64,000 nt of DNA from JAJDFU01 sp964641965 (GTDB lineage: Bacteria; Bacteroidota; Bacteroidia; Chitinophagales; Saprospiraceae): the NCBI GenBank assembly GCA_964641965.1, contig CAZXLD010000001.1, positions 62,001 to 126,000 on the forward strand, read 5' to 3'. Both the position numbers and the translations under genes were made by a program. Positions within the stretch are counted from its first letter, which is position 1. Each line of letters opens with the position of its first letter. The notes below the pieces were generated by a model. The model searched no databases and was not told the DNA's origin. It was given only the letters and a program-made list of their open reading frames with translations. Below are positions 17,502-25,122 of the stretch, in pieces.

Positions 17502-18527
17502 ATGAAAATAATACGAACCCTATTGATCGCAGTGCTTGCCTTGGTAGGTATTTTCCTTTTGGCTACTGCATTCATACCAAAAGATGTTCATGTGGAACGC
17601 AGTATACAGGTAGAAGCTCGACCTGAACAGATTTATCCTTATGTATCTACTTTCGAAAAAAGAGGAGAATGGTATCCTTGGTATAAAAGAGATCCAAATA
17701 TGACCAGGAGTTTGGAAGGAACAGATGGAGTAGTGGGAGCAGTTTCCAGGTGGGAGGGAGATCCAAATACGGTAGGGTCTGGCCAGCAGACGCTGGTTAA
17801 GTTGATTGAAAACCAGCGAGTTGAAACGGATCTTGTATTTTCGACACCTATGGAGTCTGAGGCGAGTAGTTTCGTCGTCCTGGAAGAAGAGGATGATGGA
17901 AGGACTTTGATTACATGGGGCTTAGACACTCGTTTCCCTTACCCCACAAATGCCATGCTTGTATTTATGGATATGGACGAAACTATAGGGAAGGATTATG
18001 AAGAAGGGCTTACCAACTTAAAAAAGGTGGTTGAGGATCATGTCAAAGATTATGGTGGCTATGTGATCAAAAATGTAGATATGTCCGAACGCCATTTTAT
18101 CGCCATTCGACAGACGGTTGCATTTAGCCAAATGCAAGGGTTTAATGAGAACAGCATGATGCAGTTGAGCAAATTTCTGGCATCAAATAATCTCCTTATG
18201 GATGGAATGCCTTGCGGACTCTATTACAATTGGGATGAAGAGGACAAGCAAACAGACATGGCTGCAGCTTTGCCTGTTTCGAATCCGCCGCCTTCGTTAT
18301 CAAATCCCTTTACGTTGATCACGTTACCTGCTAGTAGATACTTGGTTATTGATTACTATGGAGACTATGAAGGGATTGGGGATGCGCACGATACCCTGGG
18401 GAAATACATCGAGGACAACAATCTGAATTCGGCACCGCCGGTGTATGAAGAGTACCTGACCGACGCAACCAAGGAAACCGATCCCTCCAAATGGCTGACC
18501 CGGATTTATTATCCGCTCTCCAGCTAA
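17502..18527 (+). CDS. SRPBCC domain and GyrI-like domain protein, membrane-anchored
   Basis: The 341-residue product has an N-terminal hydrophobic anchor or signal (MKIIRTLLIAVLALVGIFLLATAFIP) followed by a polyketide-cyclase/START-like SRPBCC domain (~30-180; VERSIQVEARPEQIYPYVS, GEWYPWYKRDP, ITWGLDTRFPYP) and a C-terminal GyrI-like/SOUL-type small-molecule-binding domain (~190-340; RHFIAIRQTV, LPASRYLVIDYYGDYEGIGDAH, WLTRIYYPL). This fusion is frequent in Bacteroidota but its ligand is not known. The anchor probably places both domains outside the cytoplasmic membrane. It is divergent from metH with 209 bp between and ends at a strong terminator. Confidence 0.85.
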   Translation: MKIIRTLLIAVLALVGIFLLATAFIPKDVHVERSIQVEARPEQIYPYVSTFEKRGEWYPWYKRDPNMTRSLEGTDGVVGAVSRWEGDPNTVGSGQQTLVKLIENQRVETDLVFSTPMESEASSFVVLEEEDDGRTLITWGLDTRFPYPTNAMLVFMDMDETIGKDYEEGLTNLKKVVEDHVKDYGGYVIKNVDMSERHFIAIRQTVAFSQMQGFNENSMMQLSKFLASNNLLMDGMPCGLYYNWDEEDKQTDMAAALPVSNPPPSLSNPFTLITLPASRYLVIDYYGDYEGIGDAHDTLGKYIEDNNLNSAPPVYEEYLTDATKETDPSKWLTRIYYPLSS

Positions 18528-18549
18528 ATCACAAGTCCAAAAAGGAAAT

Positions 18550-18589
18550 AAACAACCGGTTCTGAATCAGGGCCGGTTGTTTGTTTTTT
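18550..18589 (+). terminator. Rho-independent terminator after the SRPBCC/GyrI-like gene
   Basis: AAACAACCGG (18550-18559) pairs with CCGGTTGTTT (18573-18582), a perfect 10-bp stem with a 13-base loop, followed by GTTTTTT. It lies 22 bases past the stop codon. Confidence 0.92.
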
Positions 18590-18643
18590 ACAGGCATTGC
18601 TAATATTTTCCTAAATTCAGCGACACTATACCCAAATTTCGAA

Positions 18644-19888
18644 ATGACGGAGGTTCAACTGCAATTACTACAGGAGGTCGAAGCTTATACAAAGGAGTTT
18701 GTTCAGCAACGATTTAGCGATAAGTACCTATACCACACTTGGGAACACATCCAGGATGTCCTCCGGGCTATCAATGAAATTGGTAGCGAATTTGATCTTT
18801 CCGAAAAGGAATGGGAGTTATTAATGCTAGCTGGGCATTTCCATGACCTTGGATACGAAGGTGGACCCGAGGGCCACGAAGAAGAAAGCGTCCAGCTTGC
18901 CAGAACATTTCTAGAGGCCAGAGCCTATCCCGAAGAAGACCTGAATCGTCTGGAAGCTTTGATTCTGGCCACTAAGATGCCCCAAAATCCCCAAAATTTG
19001 CTCGAGGAGATTCTATGTGATGCAGACCTGAGTCACATCGGATCTCGCATTTATTGGGATCGGTGTGCGAAGGTTCGCCAGGAAATGGTTTTAGTCAACC
19101 AAAAGATTATGAGCGAGCATGAGTGGGTGGACTTTGAGCTGGATTTTCTGGGGAATCACTCCTTTCATACTGAAGTAGCACAGCGCTTATACGAGAAAAG
19201 AAAAGAGAAGCATATCAAACAGCTTAAGAAACATAAGCTACGGCTCAACCCGGAAATGGCTGATCTGGTAGATGAAATGGAAAACCAGGTTAAGAAGAAA
19301 AAGAAAAAAGGGAAATTGATCAAGAAAAGCCTGCAATCAAACGACAAGGAGCTCAAGGAATTAAATCTAGGTCGAGGGGTAGAGACCATGTTCAGAACCA
19401 CCTACCGTACACATGTTAATCTGAGTAGCATTGCGGATAATAAGGCCAATATTATGCTCAGTATCAATGCGATCATTATATCCATTGTGGTAACCAACTT
19501 AGTCCCTCAGTTTGCCGAAAATCCGGCTCTGAAGTTCCCGACTACCTTTCTCCTTGCGGTTTGTATGGTTGCTCTGGTTTTTGCTATTCTGGCCACCCGG
19601 CCGAAAGTAACTAAGGGAAAGTTCACCAGAGAGGATATTCAGGAAAAGCGGTCTAACCTTCTCTTTTTTGGAAATTTCTACAACATGCAAATCCAGGATT
19701 TCCACTGGGGCATGATGGAAATGATCAAGGATAAGGACTTTTTGTATTCGTCCATGACTAGGGACTTGTATTATCTAGGGGTGGTGTTGGCCAAAAAATA
19801 TGTCTTCCTCAGGATTTGTTACAATGTATTCATGTATGGCCTTATCCTATCCGTTATCATCTTTGCTGTCGTATTTGTAAGTTCCTGA
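18644..19888 (+). CDS. HD-domain protein fused to a Pycsar-effector-type (PycTM/DUF5706) membrane domain
   Basis: The 414-residue product joins two modules. Residues ~10-185 form an HD phosphohydrolase domain with the metal-binding set H31/H35 (YHTWEH), H67-D68 (HFHDLG), H78 and D126/D128 (LCDADLSHIG). A Lys-rich linker (~186-245) leads to a domain like the Pycsar effectors (ADNKANIMLSINAIIISIVV, then three transmembrane segments near 268-288, 300-318 and 392-412). Pycsar effectors damage the inner membrane when a pyrimidine cyclase signals phage infection, but no cyclase gene is near. HD-PycTM fusions are common in Bacteroidota and may be cellular sensors, not defence. The longer frame from a TTG at 18581 begins inside the terminator, so the ATG at 18644 is used. 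Confidence 0.85.
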   Translation: MTEVQLQLLQEVEAYTKEFVQQRFSDKYLYHTWEHIQDVLRAINEIGSEFDLSEKEWELLMLAGHFHDLGYEGGPEGHEEESVQLARTFLEARAYPEEDLNRLEALILATKMPQNPQNLLEEILCDADLSHIGSRIYWDRCAKVRQEMVLVNQKIMSEHEWVDFELDFLGNHSFHTEVAQRLYEKRKEKHIKQLKKHKLRLNPEMADLVDEMENQVKKKKKKGKLIKKSLQSNDKELKELNLGRGVETMFRTTYRTHVNLSSIADNKANIMLSINAIIISIVVTNLVPQFAENPALKFPTTFLLAVCMVALVFAILATRPKVTKGKFTREDIQEKRSNLLFFGNFYNMQIQDFHWGMMEMIKDKDFLYSSMTRDLYYLGVVLAKKYVFLRICYNVFMYGLILSVIIFAVVFVSS

Positions 19889-19901
19889 AGTTAGTGACCT
19901 G

Positions 19902-20195
19902 CTATTTGGGCTTGGAAGGTTTGTTAAGACTGATCGTACGCTGTTGCCTTGATTTGAATCGATCTGTATCCGTCCTTCTTTTTCTGGTATGTTTGGTAGC
20001 TCGCCCTTGAACCCGCGCTCGCCAACGCTTAAAACTTTTGGGGTTCATTTCACGCCGCATTATTTTGATGACTTCCTTCTCGCTCACCCCAAATTGTTCT
20101 TCAATAGCGTCGAAAGGAGTCCGGTCTTCCCACCCCATCTCCACAATGCGGTCTAAATCACGCTGACTAAGTTCCTTCGATTGTTCCTTGTTCAT
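19902..20195 (-). CDS. DUF2805 / TIGR03643 family protein
   Basis: The 97-residue basic protein starts MNKEQSKELSQRDLDRIVEM and contains the family core WEDRTPFDAIEEQFGVSEKEVIKIMRREMNP, a predicted helix-turn-helix, followed by KSFKRWRARVQGRATKH and an Arg/Lys-rich tail. Such small HTH-like proteins are widespread in Bacteroidota and Proteobacteria; their function is unknown, though the basic tail suggests nucleic-acid binding. An upstream in-frame extension to 20249 has no family resemblance, so the ATG at 20195 is chosen. It is convergent with the HD-Pycsar gene (13 bp apart) and divergent from ferritin. Confidence 0.88.
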   Translation of the reverse strand: MNKEQSKELSQRDLDRIVEMGWEDRTPFDAIEEQFGVSEKEVIKIMRREMNPKSFKRWRARVQGRATKHTRKRRTDTDRFKSRQQRTISLNKPSKPK

Positions 20196-20276
20196 AACTT
20201 TGTAACAGAGGTGTATGCACAGTGTTGAATAAGTAATGTAAATTCCCACTTTTAGAACATTGGAATTACAATCGAT

Positions 20277-20792
20277 ATGTTGTCAACCCGAATGACTCAA
20301 GCGTTGAATGAGCAGATACACCTGGAGGGGTATGCTTCTCATTTATATTTATCTATGGCTGCCTGGTGCGACCGGAAAGGGCTCCAAGGATGCGCACATT
20401 TTATGTTTCGTCAGTCCGAAGAAGAGCGTCAACATATGCTTCGGTTATACCACTATCTGAGCGAAATGGACGCAACGCCCATTACACCGGAAATTCATCA
20501 ACCCCCGCTTGAATTTTCATCTGTTCGGGAACTGTTTCACATGGTGTATGAGCACGAGCAAAAGGTCACGAAAGCAATACACGGACTTATCGCTCTATCC
20601 CTGGAAGAAAAGGACCACGGCACATTAAATTTCCTCCAGTGGTATGTGGAAGAACAGCGGGAGGAAGAGGCTTTGATGCGATCAATACTGGACAAGATCC
20701 AATTAATTGGCGAAGGCCCACAAAGCTTGTATTACATTGATAAAGAGGTTGATAATATCAACCAAAGTCAAGGTATTGAAGCCGATCAATAA
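20277..20792 (+). CDS. Non-heme ferritin
   Basis: Bacterial ferritin stores iron as a ferric mineral inside a 24-subunit shell. The complete ferroxidase centre is visible: E17, E50, H53, E94 and Q127, within NEQIHLEGYASHLYLSMAAW, SEEERQHM, VYEHEQKV and WYVEEQREEE. There is no heme-ligand Met as in bacterioferritin. At 171 residues it is a normal FtnA-type length. The last ~10 residues are polar and variable. The 81-bp gap to the divergent DUF2805 gene should contain its promoter, but no clean TAnnTTTG was found. Confidence 0.95.
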   Translation: MLSTRMTQALNEQIHLEGYASHLYLSMAAWCDRKGLQGCAHFMFRQSEEERQHMLRLYHYLSEMDATPITPEIHQPPLEFSSVRELFHMVYEHEQKVTKAIHGLIALSLEEKDHGTLNFLQWYVEEQREEEALMRSILDKIQLIGEGPQSLYYIDKEVDNINQSQGIEADQ

Positions 20793-20811
20793 AGATCAGC
20801 CTATTGATCTT
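20784..20811. other. Overlapping inverted repeats at the convergent stops of ferritin and the Ig-like lipoprotein gene
   Basis: Two mutually exclusive perfect 7-bp stems share the same bases: GATCAAT (20784-20790)/ATTGATC (20803-20809) and AAGATCA (20792-20798)/TGATCTT (20805-20811). There is no T-run, so this is at best a weak bidirectional terminator. Confidence 0.4.
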
Positions 20812-22486
20812 CCGTTCTTCGTTGCGGGCTTTCCGGATTGGTAAAGTCGAGCGTAAAGTCAACTTCCCAATTTGCTCTTAACTGGTCAATAGGCCTACGG
20901 ATTATTTTTTCGGGTAAAATGCCTTGGAGGTAATTGCCAGGATCCCACCTGGCGTTTTGATTCTGGTCTTCCACGATCAATAATTCATAGTTACCGGGAT
21001 GAAGGCCGACAAGACGAGTGGAGAAGTCAACATCACCAAGAAGGAAAAATTGATCGATCACCTTTTCATCTAGCTTTAGCTGAATAAAGTAGGCCGTATC
21101 AATTGGGAGGTTCACGCACTTCAGGTTAATAGTCCCGAATCCTTTTTGTGGTTCGGTTTTGAAACTAAACTTAATCGTGTCCCCCAAGGGTATTCCAAAC
21201 TGATCCGTAGTAAAACCAGGCAGCAAAATTAGGCTATAAGTAGAATCTTCCTTCCACCCATATCGAATTATTAGTTCTCGTTGATCAACGGAGTCTAAAA
21301 AAACGACGGGCTTGGGTTGGATCTGGATAGAATCTCGTTCCAGGATTAATAAAGAAGTATCTACAGATGCGATTGGATGGTTGAACTGGAGGCGGATCGC
21401 CTTAAATGGGTTGATTTTCCTAAACTTGGGACTTGTAAGGCGCAGGCTACGCTTAGCGATAAATGTATCCCTGGATGGTAAATTGAATCGCAAAGTGTCA
21501 AAATTTAGCGTATCAGAAATTCCTAAAAAAATAGCCTGTTCAGTTGGAGTAGATTGATCATACCAGAGCGTTAAGGTATCCTTTTCTTGTTCCCGGTAGA
21601 TTGGGGTAAGCGTACTACCCCTATTGAGTTGAACCTCTTCGGGAGATTGGTTAAAGACCAGCTTCAACCTGCCATACCGAGTAGTATCAACTCGTGTCAG
21701 CAAGATCGGGGGGCGCTCGGAGAATAGGGATACTTCGACCAACACCTGAGTCGAGTCTTCAATGGTGATCGGGGCCTGCAAAAAACCAATTTGCTCATTG
21801 GCCTGGTCGTAGAGGTAGTTCAAATTACCATCCTTTAAAGCAAAGCCTTTGAAGTTGCCCGCCCTAAGGTTTGGAATTTGAAACTTCCCTTCTTTATCTG
21901 TTCGGCCAAAATAATAAGGACGTTCTTGGTATACGATAGAATCCTCGAAGGAGTCATATAACATAAATAGCACATCCTCTACAGGTTCACCTGTAAATGC
22001 ATCCTGGATCGAACCGTTTAACGTCAGCGAATCAATGATAGCTCCAGTTGAGAATACAAATCGCAGATCTTTGGCCGGATTGCCTTCCGTTAGATCTTGC
22101 ACCGCTTCCCCAAAGTTGATCGTATAAGTTACATCGGACTTTAATACTTCTTCATCTGCAAAAGATAGGATCAGCTTTTTTCCTTTGAGTTTAATTTCCG
22201 GCCGGTTTTCTAAAGGTGGAGAAATTACGACCTGTCTAAATTCATCTTTTAACTGTACCCATTCATTGAAAGACAGGAAGATATCCTGTTTAAGAAAATT
22301 CGTTTGCAGGTTTGGACTAGACTTTTCAAGTACTACTTCCGGAGGTTCCTCATCCTTAGGCCCCCCTTCAGGAGCGGAAACACTTGCACAACTGTAGGCC
22401 CATACCACCAATAGAATTAAAAAACCCTTCGTCTTCCAGGACCGGATCAGAACGATAATTCCTTGAGTATATGATTGGTAACACAT
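20801..22486 (-). CDS. Ig-like domain (Big_5) lipoprotein
   Basis: The 561-residue product has a hydrophobic export segment FLILLVVWAYSC ending in a lipobox Cys, then SAPEGGPKDEEPPEVV. The Bacteroidota family with this PxGGPxDxxPP opening carries a Big_5 Ig-like domain (~45-140; FLSFNEWVQLKDEFRQVVISPP, VTYTINFGEAVQDLTEGN), a carboxypeptidase-regulatory-like beta-sandwich (~150-240; GRTDKEGKFQIPNLRAGNFKGFAL), and further beta domains. It is predicted to be a surface or periplasmic lipoprotein of unknown role. The export segment begins unusually far in (residue ~20), and a promoter-like element sits right at the annotated ATG, so the true start may be downstream. Confidence 0.82.
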   Translation of the reverse strand: MCYQSYTQGIIVLIRSWKTKGFLILLVVWAYSCASVSAPEGGPKDEEPPEVVLEKSSPNLQTNFLKQDIFLSFNEWVQLKDEFRQVVISPPLENRPEIKLKGKKLILSFADEEVLKSDVTYTINFGEAVQDLTEGNPAKDLRFVFSTGAIIDSLTLNGSIQDAFTGEPVEDVLFMLYDSFEDSIVYQERPYYFGRTDKEGKFQIPNLRAGNFKGFALKDGNLNYLYDQANEQIGFLQAPITIEDSTQVLVEVSLFSERPPILLTRVDTTRYGRLKLVFNQSPEEVQLNRGSTLTPIYREQEKDTLTLWYDQSTPTEQAIFLGISDTLNFDTLRFNLPSRDTFIAKRSLRLTSPKFRKINPFKAIRLQFNHPIASVDTSLLILERDSIQIQPKPVVFLDSVDQRELIIRYGWKEDSTYSLILLPGFTTDQFGIPLGDTIKFSFKTEPQKGFGTINLKCVNLPIDTAYFIQLKLDEKVIDQFFLLGDVDFSTRLVGLHPGNYELLIVEDQNQNARWDPGNYLQGILPEKIIRRPIDQLRANWEVDFTLDFTNPESPQRRTEDQ

Positions 22487-22493
22487 TGGCCGG

Positions 22494-22501
22494 CAAAAGT
22501 A
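22494..22501 (-). promoter_or_regulatory. Putative -7 element (TACTTTTG) of the Ig-like lipoprotein gene
   Basis: On the reverse strand TACTTTTG matches TAnnTTTG exactly and is followed by CCGGCC. Transcription would begin near 22487, at the annotated ATG (22486), which implies either a leaderless mRNA or a later start codon. No TTG at proper spacing was found. Confidence 0.45.
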
Positions 22502-22611
22502 GCCAAAAAATCTACTCCCTGAACTCGCTGGGGTAAGGTGCCAGTTCCTAAGTATTTCTACTTTCTTTGCGCTGAGAACGCAGGGTATACTAAAGGAATT
22601 GCAAATTACTT

Positions 22612-23043
22612 ATGAAGAAGCAACATCAAGTTTCAACCACCTGGGCAGGTAGGCAGGCATTTGACAGTAAGATCAAAAATCATTCGATCCGAATTGATAC
22701 GGTGGAGCCGGATGGGTTTGACAAAGGCCCTAACCCTAAACCACTCTTATTGTCCGCTCTAGCCGGTTGTACCGGTATGGATGTAGTTGAGATCCTCCGC
22801 AAAATGCGCGTAGAATTGACCGCGCTTCGAATTGAAGTCGAAGGGGATCTTACCGAAGATCTGCCACAGGTTTATGAATCTATTCGGCTGGTATACTATT
22901 TTGAAGGGCCAAATTTAGAATCCAAGAAGGAAAAGGTAGAAAAAGCGGTGGTACTGTCTCAGGAGAAATACTGCGGAGTAACTGCTATGCTCAAAAAGGT
23001 TTGTCCAGTCGACTACAGCATGGAGATCAATGCTGGGGAGTAG
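22612..23043 (+). CDS. OsmC family protein
   Basis: OsmC-family proteins include thiol-dependent peroxidases of organic hydroperoxides and less understood relatives. The 143-residue product has the family fold: beta-rich N-terminus (VSTTWAGRQAFDSKI), the helix with the first conserved Cys in LLLSALAGCTGMDVVEILRKM, and the second Cys in VVLSQEKYCGVTAMLKKVCPVDYSMEI. Both redox Cys are present, so peroxidase activity is possible. The start MKKQHQVSTTW is the natural ATG. It is divergent from the Ig-like lipoprotein and is followed after 110 bp by the DM13 lipoprotein gene. Confidence 0.9.
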   Translation: MKKQHQVSTTWAGRQAFDSKIKNHSIRIDTVEPDGFDKGPNPKPLLLSALAGCTGMDVVEILRKMRVELTALRIEVEGDLTEDLPQVYESIRLVYYFEGPNLESKKEKVEKAVVLSQEKYCGVTAMLKKVCPVDYSMEINAGE

Positions 23044-23153
23044 ATCGGCTCGACTACTTCTTTTTAATAAAACTTTATATCGCTCATTTAGTGATCTGTC
23101 GGCTGCACTACGCCAGCTCCCGAGCTGAAGATGCAAATTGCCGAAAAAACAAA

Positions 23154-24065
23154 ATGCGCGCACTTTTAGGTTGCCTTTTATCGGTTTTCGTTTGTAGTTG
23201 TATCGGTACGGACTTCACTAATGAACCGATTGGAGAGGATCTGACAGAAGCCAACATTGAAGAACCTTCCATTTCTTTAAGTACGGGCGATGCCCATCAG
23301 CTCAATTTCCAATTCCTGAATGCTTCGGGGCAGCCAGAGACAGCAGCTTGGAGTTTTGTAAGCCAAGATGCCGGTGTGGCAACTGTGACCAATGATGGAT
23401 TGGTAACTGGAGTAGGTATGGGACAGACTATGATTGTTGGAACGGCCGAGGGGATGGTTTCTGATTCGGTCTTGGTGACTGTAGTTGCCAACTCGATGGT
23501 CGCTGCGGATGTGCGTATTGTGACTGGGGATATGAACCTGGAAGTAGGTGAACAGCTGCAGCTTATGGCAGAGGTGCGCAATGCAGAAGGGGGGCTGCTT
23601 TCCGATATAGCAATCAGTTGGATGAGCCAGGATACGTCAATTGCCTCTATCGATCAGCAAGGAGTGGTCACCGGCCAGATGGCTGGCTCTACAACCATTC
23701 TGGCATCCGCTGATCAAATCAGCAGCCTTCCATACCAAATTTCGGTAAATGGAGCTTCGCGATCCGGAACTTTTGGCGGCCTTAATGGATATTCCGTTTC
23801 CGGAACTGTTGTTCTTTCAAACACCGATGACGGTGGTGTAATAGCCTTTAATGATGACTTTAGATCCCAATCCGGACCAGGGTTGGTCATCATCCTAAGT
23901 CCAACCAATTCTATTTCCGGTGGTATAAATCTAGGCTCACTCAAGTCTAATCAAGGCGCGCAAGAATACCCATTACCAGAGGGGACAGATCCAAGTACTT
24001 TCACCCATGTATTCGTTCATTGCGAACCATTCGGCCTTCCATTCGGAGTCGCTCAACTTCAATAA
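23154..24065 (+). CDS. BIG2 (Ig-like) and DM13 domain lipoprotein
   Basis: The 303-residue product starts MRALLGCLLSVFVCSC, a lipoprotein signal with the modified Cys in VCSC. Two bacterial Ig-like BIG2 domains follow (~40-120 and ~120-200; each ends in the pattern VATVTNDGLVTGVGMGQTMI and IASIDQQGVVTGQMAGSTTI). The last ~95 residues are a DM13 domain: GTVVLSNTDDGGVIAFNDDF, SGPGLVIILS, INLGSLKSNQGAQEYPLPE and VHCEPFGLPFGVAQL, including its conserved Cys. DM13 has been proposed to be a redox-active or cytochrome-like domain; its chemistry is unproven. The annotated start replaces a longer frame that overlaps osmC without signal features. A beta-barrel gene follows 6 bp later. Confidence 0.85.
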   Translation: MRALLGCLLSVFVCSCIGTDFTNEPIGEDLTEANIEEPSISLSTGDAHQLNFQFLNASGQPETAAWSFVSQDAGVATVTNDGLVTGVGMGQTMIVGTAEGMVSDSVLVTVVANSMVAADVRIVTGDMNLEVGEQLQLMAEVRNAEGGLLSDIAISWMSQDTSIASIDQQGVVTGQMAGSTTILASADQISSLPYQISVNGASRSGTFGGLNGYSVSGTVVLSNTDDGGVIAFNDDFRSQSGPGLVIILSPTNSISGGINLGSLKSNQGAQEYPLPEGTDPSTFTHVFVHCEPFGLPFGVAQLQ

Positions 24066-24071
24066 CAAATC

Positions 24072-24977
24072 ATGAAACTTTCGTTAGCTATTCGACTTGG
24101 TGGCCTGAGTGCACTTTTGTGGTTAGGTTTATCAACTTCTGCCACAGGGCAAACTGCCTGGACAAAACCAAAAGGAGAGGGCTACTTCAAATTGGGCCAG
24201 AATATAATTCGGGCCCAAAGCTTCTTTAATCCGGAAGGAAATACCGTAGATATTACTACTACTTCTATTTTTCAAACCGTTGTATACGGAGAATATGGTT
24301 TGACGGATCGCCTGACAGCTATCATCAATGCCCCGGTTTTCATTCGTAGCACAATCAACAACCTGGAAAGTACTGCTAATGGCGGGGTGATTCCTGGAGA
24401 TGAATTTCAAGGTTTTGGCGATCTTCAATTCGGGTTGAAATGGGGGCTCATACAGGATAAATCGATCGTATGGAGTGTCTCAGCTGAAGTAAAAACGCCG
24501 ATTGGCGAAAACGTAGGTGGGCGTACGGAATTGCTTCAGACCGGGGATGGTGCTTGGGGTATGATGCTGATGACCGATGCTTCGCGTTCATTCTACCCCA
24601 CCCCAATCTATGTTTCTTTGGGTGTAGGGTATAACTGGAGAGGAAATGCTACTTTAAATTATTCCAGTGGAAGCGAAGACCTCAATTATTCGGATGGTGT
24701 TCGTTGGCGAGCGGAGGTGGGTTATACACCCGGTCGCTTCCTATTGGCTCTTAAGGTGGATCATTTGATCGCACTTCAAAATGGAGACGTAGGTGGTCCA
24801 AATGGAAGTTCCTCCCTATTTGGCAATAATATTACTTACCTCGCTCTTACGCCGGAAGTCAACTATACCGTTTTTGAAAATTTCGGCCTTTCTGCAAGCG
24901 TAGGTACCGTATTAGCAGCAGAAAACATCTTGGCAGCACCTAATTGGCAGGTTGGAATATTCTATTTGTTGGACTAA
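24072..24977 (+). CDS. Outer-membrane beta-barrel protein paired with the DM13 lipoprotein
   Basis: A signal peptide (MKLSLAIRLGGLSALLWLGLS, cleavage near ATGQ) precedes a 280-residue barrel with repeated amphipathic strands (YFKLGQNIIRAQSFF, SIFQTVVYGEYGLTDRLTAIINAPVF, LQFGLKWGL, YVSLGVGYNWRGN, WQVGIFYLLD). The pattern resembles the large transporter/phenol-degradation-like (MetA-type) barrel family. The 6-bp gap to the DM13 gene shows a shared operon and suggests the two proteins act together at the outer membrane. No specific substrate can be assigned. Downstream is a convergent OmpA-family gene 145 bp away without a clear terminator. Confidence 0.78.
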   Translation: MKLSLAIRLGGLSALLWLGLSTSATGQTAWTKPKGEGYFKLGQNIIRAQSFFNPEGNTVDITTTSIFQTVVYGEYGLTDRLTAIINAPVFIRSTINNLESTANGGVIPGDEFQGFGDLQFGLKWGLIQDKSIVWSVSAEVKTPIGENVGGRTELLQTGDGAWGMMLMTDASRSFYPTPIYVSLGVGYNWRGNATLNYSSGSEDLNYSDGVRWRAEVGYTPGRFLLALKVDHLIALQNGDVGGPNGSSSLFGNNITYLALTPEVNYTVFENFGLSASVGTVLAAENILAAPNWQVGIFYLLD

Positions 24978-25122
24978 AAATAGAAAATGCTTCCTATCAA
25001 TTGGCAAGTCTCTTATGCTCAATCCTAAATGGTAGACTTTTATTGGTTTTATAACCTCAATTAGCGTTAAGTCTGCGATGCTGCTTCCTGTCGTTCCAGA
25101 TTCAAATGACCTGACACTCATT

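Noticed and set aside
20784..20811. Strong terminator between ferritin and the Ig-like lipoprotein gene
   Set aside because: The 7-bp stems are perfect but compete with each other and have no T-run on either side.
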